Shown: one piece after another, positions 13,889 to 19,942 of the stretch
Layout: each line of letters begins with the position of its first letter
Position numbering within the stretch: the first letter of the stretch is position 1
DNA from: Candidatus Bathyarchaeota archaeon
GTDB lineage: Archaea; Thermoproteota; Bathyarchaeia; TCS64
NCBI GenBank assembly: GCA_030669135.1
Contig: DAOVEE010000012.1
Coordinates: 1-19,942 of the forward strand
Length of the DNA stretch: 19,942 nucleotides
Reading direction: 5' to 3'
The notes under the pieces: generated by a model
Databases searched by the model: none
Told to the model about the DNA's origin: nothing
What the model saw: only the letters and a program-made list of their open reading frames with translations
Made by a program: the position numbers and the translations under genes

Positions 13889-13940
13889 TGTAAACATGTG
13901 TAACATGTTAAACAATCCAATCTGGTTTGAATTGTTTACA
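13889..13940. promoter_or_regulatory. TGTAAACA/TGTTTACA word cluster between hypF and the coiled-coil regulator
   Basis: Within 52 nt there are TGTAAACA (13889-13896, inside CATGTAAACATG), TGTAACA (13899-13905), TGTTAAACA (13906-13914) and TGTTTACA (13933-13940). The same words stand in the promoter of the ribbon-helix-helix gene near 17.55 kb. A shared DNA-binding protein is an inference. The remaining divergent spacer holds a TAAAAAAGG element (13972-13980) that could serve the plus-strand gene. Confidence 0.45.
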
Positions 13941-14010
13941 TCTTATCAAATTGTTCGCGTATCCGAAACCGTAAAAAAGGGAGACCGTGAGCACAATACA
14001 GGGGAGATCC

Positions 14011-14679
14011 ATGGAGCTAGTGTTCACCACCATAGCGTTATTCGTGGTAATCCTAGCGGCTAGCTACATCTTCTACAAGCGCATAAAGATGGCTCAGACC
14101 GAGTACGAGGAGAGCAAGTCCACCGTCAGGAACATCACCTCGGGGTTCACGCGCCAGGTCAAGAAGATGGAGACGGGCCTCGACAGGATCGAGCGGGAGG
14201 CCAGTGAGGCCAGGTACATGGCCAACGAGGCCCTGAAGGTTACACAGGGAGGCAACGACGCCGCAGTCAAGGGGCTGGAGAAGGTGAAGGATCTCTCCGA
14301 GCGAGTGGACACCATCGAGAACTCCATACAGATGATGAGGACCGACCTCACCAAGCTCGCCACCCAGCCGCGCCCAGCGCCGGTGGTCACGCGCGTCGAC
14401 GCGCCCATCCCGGTTCAGGGCGAGGACGTGTTCCAGCAGCTCACGGAAACCGAGATGGAGGTCCTTGAGATGATAGTGGACCTAGGCGAGGGCACCGTCC
14501 CTGAGATACGGGAGAAGATCGACAGGACGAGGGAGCACACAGCCCGGCTCCTGAAGAAGCTCTACGACAGGGGGTTCATAGACAGGAACACCTCCGGGAT
14601 GCCCTACAGGTACAGCATCCGCAAGGAGATTAGAGACCTCATACTGGAGCTGAAGGAGCAGGCCCCCATCGGCCTCTAG
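14011..14679 (+). CDS. Membrane-anchored coiled-coil protein with C-terminal winged helix
   Basis: From the ATG at 14011 the 222-residue product starts with one membrane helix (LVFTTIALFVVILAASYIF, about 3-22) and a basic stop-transfer KRIK. A long heptad-rich helix follows (about 30-115, including SGFTRQVKKMETGLDRIERE). A Pro-rich linker (about 122-136) leads to a MarR/ArsR-like winged helix (about 140-215, LTETEMEVLEMIVDLGEGTV...TARLLKKLYDRGFIDRN). The layout suggests a DNA-binding domain held at the membrane, perhaps as a sensor, but no ligand domain is visible. GGGGAG is 4 nt before this ATG. A GTG at 13987, also with a GGGAG, would add eight residues. The cupin gene follows directly. The upstream spacer holds TGTTTACA-type words. 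Confidence 0.75.
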   Translation: MELVFTTIALFVVILAASYIFYKRIKMAQTEYEESKSTVRNITSGFTRQVKKMETGLDRIEREASEARYMANEALKVTQGGNDAAVKGLEKVKDLSERVDTIENSIQMMRTDLTKLATQPRPAPVVTRVDAPIPVQGEDVFQQLTETEMEVLEMIVDLGEGTVPEIREKIDRTREHTARLLKKLYDRGFIDRNTSGMPYRYSIRKEIRDLILELKEQAPIGL

Positions 14680-14715
14680 TTGGGTTCAAATACCCTCAAC
14701 GCCATAGAGGGTTTC

Positions 14716-15057
14716 ATGGAAGACACGACTTGGGATAAGGCTCCGTGCCTCGAGCCGGTGCCCGGAGTAAAGATAAGCATCATAGGGAACGGCCACAACG
14801 CCTCCCTCTGCTACATAGTCATCCAACCCGGCGCCGTCGTCGACTGGCACAGCCACCCCCACGAGCAGATGGGTACCCTCCTATCAGGGAAGGGAGAGCT
14901 AAGCTCAGGCGGCAGGACGGTCAAAGCCACCCCAGGAGCGGCCTGGCGAGTGCCCCCCAACGAGGAGCACAGGTTCGAGACCAAGGGCGACGAGCCCGCC
15001 GTGATAATCGAGGCCTTCAGCCCGCCGCGAGTTGACTACGTGATAGCCGCCAAGTAA
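14716..15057 (+). CDS. Small single-domain cupin protein
   Basis: A 113-residue cupin_2-type beta barrel. Motif 1 is GAVVDWHSHPHEQMGTLLSG, with the usual HxH and glutamate metal ligands; motif 2 is PGAAWRVPPNEEHRFE, with the closing histidine. Such proteins bind one divalent metal and range from sugar isomerases to dioxygenases and ligand sensors, so no reaction is assigned. The ATG at 14716 has GAGGG 4 nt upstream; a TTG at 14680 directly after the previous stop codon would add 12 residues without such a signal. It is tightly packed between the coiled-coil regulator and polB on the same strand, probably in one transcript. Confidence 0.8.
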   Translation: MEDTTWDKAPCLEPVPGVKISIIGNGHNASLCYIVIQPGAVVDWHSHPHEQMGTLLSGKGELSSGGRTVKATPGAAWRVPPNEEHRFETKGDEPAVIIEAFSPPRVDYVIAAK

Positions 15058-15067
15058 ACGATCCGCC

Positions 15068-16546
15068 GTGACACAGGAACTCCTGCCCATCCTCAGCAGG
15101 GTGGTAGAGAGGGGATATCAGCTCACCCCAGACGCGTTCACCCACCTCCAAGCCATACCCTTGGAGCAGGTGAAGGCCGTCGTAGAGAGAGCCCTCCAGG
15201 TAGCGGAGGGCAGGCCAGAGCTTTTCGTCATAGACCAGGAGTTCCTGCTGAGCATCTCCAAGGAGCCGGAGCCGAGGCAGGTGGCACGGGACGCCCGACC
15301 GTCTCTAGCGGAGAGAATATCGTCCCAGCTGGAGGTGACGCCCGTGGACGAGCCGTCGCCTGAGGGAGACGTGAACGGCTTCATAGACTTGTTCAACAGC
15401 AGGTTCGCCCAGCTCGAGGTCATACTCAAGAGGCGCGTCGACGTCCGCGACGCCATTCCTCTGAGCCAGGCGGTGAAGCTCCCTGTCAAATCCAAGTTCA
15501 AGACCATCGGCCTCGTCAGCGGGAAACGCGCCAGAAGCAACAGGCTGTTCCTGGAACTCGAGTCCCCGGAGACATCCATCACCGTCATGGTGTCGGGCGC
15601 CGAGGCCGTTGAGAAAGGCATGGAGGTCCTGAACGACCAAATGATATGCATAGACGGCCTCAAGTACAAGGACGATCTCCTCATCGCTAACGACCTCATC
15701 TGGCCGGGCGTCCCCATACACGACTCCGGTAGGGCCGACGAGCCGGTCTGCGCCGTCATCATAGGCGATGTACACGTGGGGAGCAAGTACTTCAGGGAGG
15801 ACCTCTTCGAGAAGTTCATCAGGTGGATGAACATGGATCTGGGGCCGCAGGCTTCCAGGGAGCTCGCCTCAAGGGTCAAATACGTGGTCATAGCCGGCGA
15901 CCTCGTGGACGGCATAGGTATCTACCCTGATCAGCTGGACGAGCTCACCCTCACCACCCAGGACGCCCAGTACGAGGAGGCTGCGAGGCTCCTAGCCCCG
16001 CTGCCGGAGCATGTGGAGATGGTTATAATACCTGGGAACCACGACGCCGTCAGGAGGAGCCTGCCTCAGCCCCCGATCCCTGAGAGCTACGCCCCGAGCC
16101 TCCACAAGGACAAGCGGGTCCATCTGCTTCCGAACCCCTCTACCATAAGCCTCCACGGCGTGAAGATGCTGCTGGCTCACGGCAAGGCCTTGGACGACAT
16201 ACTGAGCTCGACGCCTGGCTACGACTTCCACAACCCCATAAAGGCCGTGGAGCTGCTCCTAAGGTGCAACCATGTGGCGCCCATCTACGGCCAGTCAACG
16301 CCGCTGGCGCCCGAGAAGATCGACAGGCTCGTCATCAGGGAGATACCGGACGTCTTCGTCATGGGCCACATCCACATCTTCGACCACAGAAAGTACAAGA
16401 ACGTAACCCTGATTAGCACGGGGAGCTTTCAGGACCAGACGCCGTTTCAGAGGAGGATGAAGATAGACCCCACACCGGGAGTCATCTCGGTGTTCAACCT
16501 CATGAACCACCAGAACATCCCGCTGGACCTCGAAAGACTGGAGTGA
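15068..16546 (+). CDS. polB: DNA polymerase D small subunit DP1 (proofreading exonuclease)
   Basis: DP1 is the Mre11-like 3'-5' exonuclease subunit of PolD and partner of DP2. The 492-residue product has an N-terminal helical region, an OB-fold (about 145-225) and a C-terminal phosphoesterase domain. All metal ligands appear intact: GDVHVG (D234, H236), AGDLVDG (D278), PGNHD (N324, H325), LLAHG (H371) and MGHIH (H434, H436). The nuclease should therefore be active, unlike the eukaryotic B-subunits. The start is GTG, 10 nt after the cupin stop codon. Its 3' end overlaps the convergent DUF99 gene by 47 nt. The gene is about 6 kb from polC, so the two subunits are made from separate transcripts. 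Confidence 0.96.
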   Translation: MTQELLPILSRVVERGYQLTPDAFTHLQAIPLEQVKAVVERALQVAEGRPELFVIDQEFLLSISKEPEPRQVARDARPSLAERISSQLEVTPVDEPSPEGDVNGFIDLFNSRFAQLEVILKRRVDVRDAIPLSQAVKLPVKSKFKTIGLVSGKRARSNRLFLELESPETSITVMVSGAEAVEKGMEVLNDQMICIDGLKYKDDLLIANDLIWPGVPIHDSGRADEPVCAVIIGDVHVGSKYFREDLFEKFIRWMNMDLGPQASRELASRVKYVVIAGDLVDGIGIYPDQLDELTLTTQDAQYEEAARLLAPLPEHVEMVIIPGNHDAVRRSLPQPPIPESYAPSLHKDKRVHLLPNPSTISLHGVKMLLAHGKALDDILSSTPGYDFHNPIKAVELLLRCNHVAPIYGQSTPLAPEKIDRLVIREIPDVFVMGHIHIFDHRKYKNVTLISTGSFQDQTPFQRRMKIDPTPGVISVFNLMNHQNIPLDLERLE

Positions 16547-17099
16547 CCCCCTTAGCTATCAAGTCGGCCACCCTCACACACTCGGGGGTTCTACAGGACA
16601 CCGCCTGCTCCCTGAGCACGCCCTCGGCGAAGCCCGTCGAGCAGCCTATGTTCTCGTAGTACACCGGAGGATACCCGCCGATCTTTAACGAGTGCATCTC
16701 GCCGAGGGCCTCGTAGCGGCTCCACCTCTCCCTCCAGTCCGGGAAATGCTTACGCAGCGCATCCTTGGTGGCTTCCATGTCGGGGCACTCTCCGCTGAAG
16801 ACGATCACAGGCGTCCCCGTCTCCCTGTTTACGCGTTGAACATCCACCACGTTGAACCCCGCGAAGGTGGCTCCACCCAGAATCAACGCGTCAGTCTCCC
16901 ATGAACCTAAACTGTTTAACAAGGCTTCCGTGGCGTCCAGCCCGTCCACCGTTACACGCGCCAGCCGGACGCCCTGTATAACGCTGCCCCTCATCCTTGT
17001 TAAACAAAGAGAAGTGTACTGGATGGGCCTACCTAAGCCTCGTCGGAAAGGCTCGAAGCTTCCATCCTGGGCCCCAGCTACCGTATAAACGGGGCTCAA
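16500..17099 (-). CDS. DUF99 family protein (endonuclease V-related fold, function unknown)
   Basis: DUF99 (UPF0215) proteins are archaeal and related in fold to endonuclease V; their activity is not established. The product has the family signature ALILGGATFAGFNVVDVQRV, an N-terminal AGAQDGSFEP in place of the usual GIDDGPF, TGTPVIVFSGE, and a C-terminal helix RTPECVRVADLIAKGV. The TTG at 17099 overlaps the stop codon of the ribbon-helix-helix gene as TTGA, a coupling arrangement, and is preferred; a GTG at 17129 would add ten residues. A TTATTAG element lies at 17131-17137. The 3' end overlaps polB by 47 nt. A 12-bp inverted repeat with the core of the upstream operator lies inside the gene (16913-17006). 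Confidence 0.85.
   Translation of the reverse strand: MSPVYTVAGAQDGSFEPFRRGLGRPIQYTSLCLTRMRGSVIQGVRLARVTVDGLDATEALLNSLGSWETDALILGGATFAGFNVVDVQRVNRETGTPVIVFSGECPDMEATKDALRKHFPDWRERWSRYEALGEMHSLKIGGYPPVYYENIGCSTGFAEGVLREQAVSCRTPECVRVADLIAKGVTPVFRGPAGCSGGS
16913..17006. repeat. 12-bp perfect inverted repeat inside the DUF99 gene
   Basis: TGTTTAACAAGG (16913-16924) and CCTTGTTAAACA (16995-17006) are exact inverted copies with 70 nt between them. Both match the CTTGTTAACAAG and TGTTTAC words found upstream of the ribbon-helix-helix gene. They encode different peptides (LLNSL and LCLTR regions), so the match is at DNA level. Confidence 0.6.
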
Positions 17100-17536
17100 T
17101 ACTTGTCGAGCTTTCCTTGTATCTTGCACTTTATTAGGAATTGGGCGTAGGCCTTTCTGGGCACCTTGACGGTGCCCGACCGCACAGAAATCTTAGTGAT
17201 GCTGTTTAAAGCATTTTTATCGACGTCTTTCTCGAATAATAGTCTTCCCATGCTCTCTATGGCGAATGGACCCATTTCTTTGGCTATTTCCTTGATATCC
17301 TCTTTTCCGAGGCTCACTTCGCCTTCATCGTCGATGGCTAGAATGAATTCTGCTCCGGAGTTAGATAGTGCGCCATCGAACCCGGCGGGGGCTTCGTCTG
17401 TCTCGTTGTTGATCCATGCCTCGAGGGCGTTGTTGACGACGTCTGCCACTCGTTTGCCGTCCTTCTTGGCCATGGTAAAGACCTCTGTGTAGAGATCTGT
17501 GTCAAGGCCACGGATCGCGACGGTTTTACGGGGCAT
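17096..17536 (-). CDS. Ribbon-helix-helix domain protein
   Basis: The first 45 residues fit a CopG/Arc-type ribbon-helix-helix. A short strand (KTVAIRGL) is followed by two helices, DLYTEVFTMAKKDGK and RVADVVNNALEAWI; such dimers bind DNA with the strand in the major groove. The remaining 100 residues form a mixed acidic domain (FILAIDDEGEVSLGKEDIKEIAKEMG) ending in a basic tail (SGTVKVPRKAYAQFLIKCK); I do not recognise it. The gene starts at ATG 17536 and the phased TGTTTACT repeats begin at that codon and run upstream through the expected TATA position, so self-repression is likely. The stop codon overlaps the DUF99 start (TTGA). Codon use is more AT-rich than in polB. Confidence 0.7.
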   Translation of the reverse strand: MPRKTVAIRGLDTDLYTEVFTMAKKDGKRVADVVNNALEAWINNETDEAPAGFDGALSNSGAEFILAIDDEGEVSLGKEDIKEIAKEMGPFAIESMGRLLFEKDVDKNALNSITKISVRSGTVKVPRKAYAQFLIKCKIQGKLDKY

Positions 17537-17616
17537 GTTTACTGTTCCACCTGTTTATTTGTTTACTTGTTTACTTGTTAACAAGTATACTTATAAGCAT
17601 ATCGATGCTGTAAACA
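17536..17616. promoter_or_regulatory. Phased 8-bp repeat operator between divergent regulator genes
   Basis: TGTTTACT-type units stand on one 8-bp register: 17536 TGTTTACT, 17552 TGTTTATT, 17560 TGTTTACT, 17568 TGTTTACT and 17576 TGTTAACA. The last is the centre of the 12-bp palindrome CTTGTTAACAAG (17574-17585). A further TGTAAACA stands at 17609-17616. The units cover the ribbon-helix-helix start and promoter (about 17551-17565 would be its TATA region). An ACTTATAAGC box (17589-17598) may serve the plus-strand gene. The pattern is typical of cooperative binding of a small repressor. Confidence 0.6.
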
Positions 17617-17620
17617 TTTT

Positions 17621-17636
17621 GCCTCGCGTCCGAGGC
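17621..17636 (+). other. Hairpin in the leader of the winged-helix gene
   Basis: GCCTCG (17621-17626) and CGAGGC (17631-17636) form a 6-bp stem with a CGTC loop. It ends 2 nt before GGAG (17639-17642), the probable ribosome-binding site of the GTG start at 17652. Confidence 0.35.
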
Positions 17637-17651
17637 CCGGAGTTAGATTAA

Positions 17652-18314
17652 GTGTCGAATACGGTAGCCCTAGATAGAGCACGCTCCGCCAATAAAAAGA
17701 GATCGGTAAGAAGAACCGGCGTCAGCGAGCTAAACTTCGCTAAATATATCGATATTTTCCGGAAATTATTACTTTTAAATGAAAAGAACGACCTCTCGAC
17801 CACCCTGAAGAACATTCAGGAGCTGATGGGCTTCAGCGAGAAGATCTTCAGCAGCAAAGCCGTGAGCGAGACGTTCCTGTACTTCTGCCTCCACGGCGCA
17901 TCCACGGCTTGGGTGCTCCAATGCGAACTCAACATGCCCGAGGCCACCGTCTACCGCGCCCTGAAGAGGCTCAGGGCGATGGGCGTCGTAGTGCCCGCGC
18001 TCAAGGTCAGCAAGGTGAAGCGCAGCAAGGGCGGTCCAAGACCCACCGTCTGGGCCATAGACTCCGCGTCACCCAACGAGGTCGGGACGGCCCTCAAGCA
18101 CCACTACAGGATGCTGAGCCCCAAGTTCAGGGTCGCCGAGGAGGTCGCCCAGACCATACTGGACGAGTTCCAGGAGAAGGAGGCGCCTCTGGAGATCAAG
18201 TACACTGAGATCATGATCCACGTAAAGGAGCTCAAGATACCCTTCAAGGGCCCAGACATCGCGGACCTGGCGGCGCAGTACCTCCACGAGCGCGGCATCA
18301 AGGTCTGGCGATAG
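17652..18314 (+). CDS. Winged-helix DNA-binding protein
   Basis: A 220-residue protein with a basic N-terminus (RARSANKKRSVRRTG) and a helical segment. A winged helix lies at about 70-140: SETFLYFCLHGASTAWVLQCEL, recognition helix PEATVYRALKRLRAMGVV, and a basic wing VKRSKGGPRPTVWAID. The C-terminal 75 residues (SPKFRVAEEVAQTILDEFQEK...IADLAAQYLHERGIKVWR) look like a second helical domain, possibly for dimerisation. It is probably a transcription regulator or other DNA-binding factor; no ligand domain is seen. The GTG start has GGAG about 9 nt upstream. It is divergent from the ribbon-helix-helix gene, with the phased repeats between them. Confidence 0.7.
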   Translation: MSNTVALDRARSANKKRSVRRTGVSELNFAKYIDIFRKLLLLNEKNDLSTTLKNIQELMGFSEKIFSSKAVSETFLYFCLHGASTAWVLQCELNMPEATVYRALKRLRAMGVVVPALKVSKVKRSKGGPRPTVWAIDSASPNEVGTALKHHYRMLSPKFRVAEEVAQTILDEFQEKEAPLEIKYTEIMIHVKELKIPFKGPDIADLAAQYLHERGIKVWR

Positions 18315-18343
18315 ATCACTCTCCCCAAATATCTCCCCCATTT

Positions 18344-18370
18344 GCCCCCTTCCTGGGGAGGGAAGGGGGC
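18344..18370. terminator. Perfect GC-rich hairpin between convergent genes
   Basis: GCCCCCTTCC (18344-18353) and GGAAGGGGGC (18361-18370) form a perfect 10-bp stem with a TGGGGAG loop. Two CTCCCC words upstream (18321, 18333) could pair with the GGGGAG of the loop instead. It stands between the winged-helix stop (18314) and the convergent hydrolase stop (18379). A bidirectional terminator is the simplest reading, though no T-run follows. Confidence 0.5.
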
Positions 18371-18378
18371 GCTACTTA

Positions 18379-19347
18379 TCAAGCTAGGCTATAGTATAGG
18401 ATTCCGTCCTTCTTGGTTTCAGCGACCTCTCCTCTGTTTCGTAGGTAGACGAGGTGAGCGTAGGTCTCTGTTACTGCCATGCGTTTGGTCCAGAAGCTCA
18501 TCTCTGGCCACGGCCGGCTCTCCCAGTGGACCCTGCTGCCTATATCGTAGATGGTCCTCGGGCCGTCCACCAGAGTGTCATTAATCTCCTGGAGCCTGTT
18601 TCTATGGTGTAGTTTGAGTTGCTCGATGCGGTCGGCTAAGTTGCTGAACTCCCACTCGTGGGCGGGGTACACCATATCAACGTCCAGGTCCTTGACCTTG
18701 TCTAGACTCTTCAGGTAGTCTTTCAGAGGGTTCCTGTCCTCATAGCTGTGGAGGGCCACGTGGCTGGTTATCTTGGGGAGCACGTGGTCGCCGCTGAACA
18801 GCAGCCTGTCAACGGGGTCGTGGACGACGATGTGCTCGTGTGCGTGCCCCGGGGTCCAGATGACCTTCATCTCTTTGCCGTTGAGCTCTATCTTCTCGCC
18901 GTCGCGCAGCGTCCTGTCGATCCTTAGGGGCTCGGGGAAGTCCCTGAACGCCCACCTGTAGCGTTGTAGGTACTGGAGGTATTTCTCGCCGCCGAAGAGT
19001 CTGGTCTCGTCGACGGTGAGCTCGAAGAAGTTCTCCTGCTGCCGCCTCACCGCCTCCTGTTTCTCGGCGGCCACTTGGCTGGCGACTATCTCGGCGCCGT
19101 ACTCCTGGAGGGTCCCGGCTAGGCCGATGTGGTCGTTGTGGAGGTGGGTGACGATGACCCTCTCCACGTCCTGGGGCCTCATGCCGTGCCGCTTGAGCTC
19201 ATCCGTGAGTCCCTGGTATGCGCTGTCCGTCGGGACCCCCGTGTCTATGAGGGTCTTGGACTCGGTGAAGAGGTAGCTGTATGTCTTTCCAAGCGGGTTC
19301 CTCTCCATGGGCACTGTTAGCTGGTGTATGCCTTCGGCGACCTTCAA
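18379..19347 (-). CDS. Metallo-beta-lactamase-fold hydrolase (LACTB2/glyoxalase II-like)
   Basis: A 322-residue MBL-fold enzyme with a binuclear metal site. The residues seen are THLHNDHIG (H68, H70, D72, H73), TPGHAHEH, LFSGDHVLP and YPAHEW. A helical insertion (about 95-140) follows the HxHxDH motif, and a C-terminal winged-helix-like tail (RMAVTETYAHLVYLRNRGEVAE...GILYYSL) resembles LACTB2-type proteins, which include RNases and thioester hydrolases. The substrate is unknown. The start is TTG, with TTTAAA about 35 nt upstream (19380-19385). It is downstream of cysS on the same strand with its own promoter, so probably a separate transcript. Confidence 0.85.
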   Translation of the reverse strand: MKVAEGIHQLTVPMERNPLGKTYSYLFTESKTLIDTGVPTDSAYQGLTDELKRHGMRPQDVERVIVTHLHNDHIGLAGTLQEYGAEIVASQVAAEKQEAVRRQQENFFELTVDETRLFGGEKYLQYLQRYRWAFRDFPEPLRIDRTLRDGEKIELNGKEMKVIWTPGHAHEHIVVHDPVDRLLFSGDHVLPKITSHVALHSYEDRNPLKDYLKSLDKVKDLDVDMVYPAHEWEFSNLADRIEQLKLHHRNRLQEINDTLVDGPRTIYDIGSRVHWESRPWPEMSFWTKRMAVTETYAHLVYLRNRGEVAETKKDGILYYSLA

Positions 19348-19379
19348 GGGGGTTCAGCTTATGGGAAGCCATGCTCACC

Positions 19380-19385
19380 TTTAAA
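19380..19385 (-). promoter_or_regulatory. TATA box of the MBL hydrolase gene
   Basis: TTTAAA, centred about 35 nt before the TTG start at 19347. The rest of the 156-nt spacer up to cysS shows no gene or clear structure. Confidence 0.5.
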
Positions 19386-19503
19386 CCCAGTCTCCTACAG
19401 CCAAGCTTATGCCCTCCACCGAGGAGTCTGGTCTATGAAGCGGATTCAGCCCCACATAATGTGCGGCGTCGGCGACGTCGCTAGGTACGTGCTGATAGTG
19501 GTG

Positions 19504-19942
19504 CTAGCTCTTCAGCTTCCAGGTGGTGCCGTCGGATGTGTCCTGTATCTCGACGCCGGCCTCGGCGAGCCTGTCCCTGAGGGTGTCGGCGAAGGCGTAG
19601 TTCTTCTCCTTCCTCTGCTCCTCCCGCAGGTCGGTGATCATGGTGATCAGCCGTTCCGTGACCTCGTCGCCGCCCGCGCTGCGCTTCTCGAAGAGCCCGA
19701 GTACGCCCAGTAGCTCCACGTAGATGTCAGCGGCCTCCCTGAGGACGCCCTTGTTCGCGGGCTCCGTGAGGTACTCGTTGATGGCTCCGTTCATGGCGTG
19801 GAGGTGGCCTAACGCGACGGGCGTGTCGAAGTCGTCGTCCATGGTCTCCATGAACTTCTGTCTCTCCCCACGCACCGTCTCCAGTAGCTTCTTCTCCCTT
19901 TTCCCGTAGTCCAGGTTGTTATCCGGGCCCCTCATGGCGTTC
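19504..19942 (-). CDS. cysS: Cysteinyl-tRNA synthetase, C-terminal part (5' end outside window)
   Basis: CysRS charges tRNA-Cys with cysteine in the cytoplasm. Only the C-terminal 145 or so residues are in the window; the frame is open at the right edge and the ATG at 19935 is internal. The visible part is the DALR anticodon-binding helical bundle with its diagnostic FMETMDDDFDTPVALGHLHAMNGAINEY. The C-terminal segment (LREEQRKEKNYAFADTLRDRLAEAGVEIQDTSDGTTWKL) is the end typical of CysRS. The catalytic HIGH and KMSKS motifs lie outside. Confidence 0.95.
   Translation of the reverse strand, partial: NAMRGPDNNLDYGKREKKLLETVRGERQKFMETMDDDFDTPVALGHLHAMNGAINEYLTEPANKGVLREAADIYVELLGVLGLFEKRSAGGDEVTERLITMITDLREEQRKEKNYAFADTLRDRLAEAGVEIQDTSDGTTWKLKS

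Noticed and set aside
14680..14702. GGGTTCAAATACCC resembling a tRNA T-arm
   Set aside because: No acceptor stem, anticodon arm or D-arm in the surrounding sequence, which is coding on both sides.
17536..17585. Phased TGTTTACT units as a CRISPR-like array or replication origin
   Set aside because: Units are only 8 bp without spacers, so not CRISPR. Iterons near a replication gene could suggest an origin, but no Cdc6/Orc1 gene or ORB element is present; a repressor operator explains them better.
19324..19713. Plus-strand open frame of 129 codons at the right end
   Set aside because: Most of it is antisense to cysS; the part in the spacer shows no start signal or domain.

Overview
This is an archaeal chromosome segment. 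The window carries both subunits of the archaea-specific replicative polymerase PolD (DP1 and DP2). It also has Alba, a four-OB-fold RPA, Sec61-beta, the archaeal Elf1-type elongation factor and geranylgeranylglyceryl phosphate synthase, which builds ether lipids. Many genes have a TATA-like box 25-35 nt before the start codon with no clear Shine-Dalgarno, as expected for leaderless archaeal transcripts, and TTG/GTG starts are common. PolD plus this gene set suggests a Thaumarchaeota/Aigarchaeota/Bathyarchaeota-type (TACK) archaeon or a close relative; I cannot fix the lineage from sequence alone. HypF implies that the organism makes a [NiFe] hydrogenase. DNA is mostly GC-rich, except for a visibly AT-richer island at about 10.8-12.4 kb.

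Layout. 1-1.8 kb: end of a radical-SAM/SPASM protein, a convergent metallophosphoesterase, and a divergent SWIM zinc-finger protein. 1.8-3.5 kb: a tiny one-helix membrane ORF, then RPA. 3.5-8.9 kb, all on the minus strand: PolD DP2, Sec61-beta, Alba and a class III aminotransferase. 9.0-10.8 kb, minus: NadE, Elf1 and GGGP synthase in a tight, probably co-transcribed set. 11.0-13.8 kb: an unrecognised 152-residue protein converging on hypF. 14.0-16.5 kb, plus: a membrane-anchored coiled-coil/winged-helix protein, a cupin and PolD DP1. 16.5-18.3 kb: a DUF99 protein translationally coupled to a ribbon-helix-helix protein, divergent from a winged-helix protein. 18.4-19.9 kb, minus: a metallo-beta-lactamase-fold hydrolase and the C-terminal part of CysS.

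The genes mainly serve replication and chromatin (PolD, RPA, Alba), gene expression (Elf1, CysS), membrane building and protein export (GGGP synthase, Sec61-beta), and NAD and hydrogenase cofactor supply (NadE, HypF). The less ordinary content is at DNA level. A dense cluster of GTGA/TCAC words, with three exact GTGATATCAC palindromes, runs through nadE and hypF in different reading frames. An 8-bp phased TGTTTACT repeat array lies in front of the ribbon-helix-helix gene; related words occur upstream of the coiled-coil regulator, and a 12-bp inverted repeat with the same core lies inside the DUF99 gene. I see no rRNA, tRNA, CRISPR array, insertion sequence or intein.
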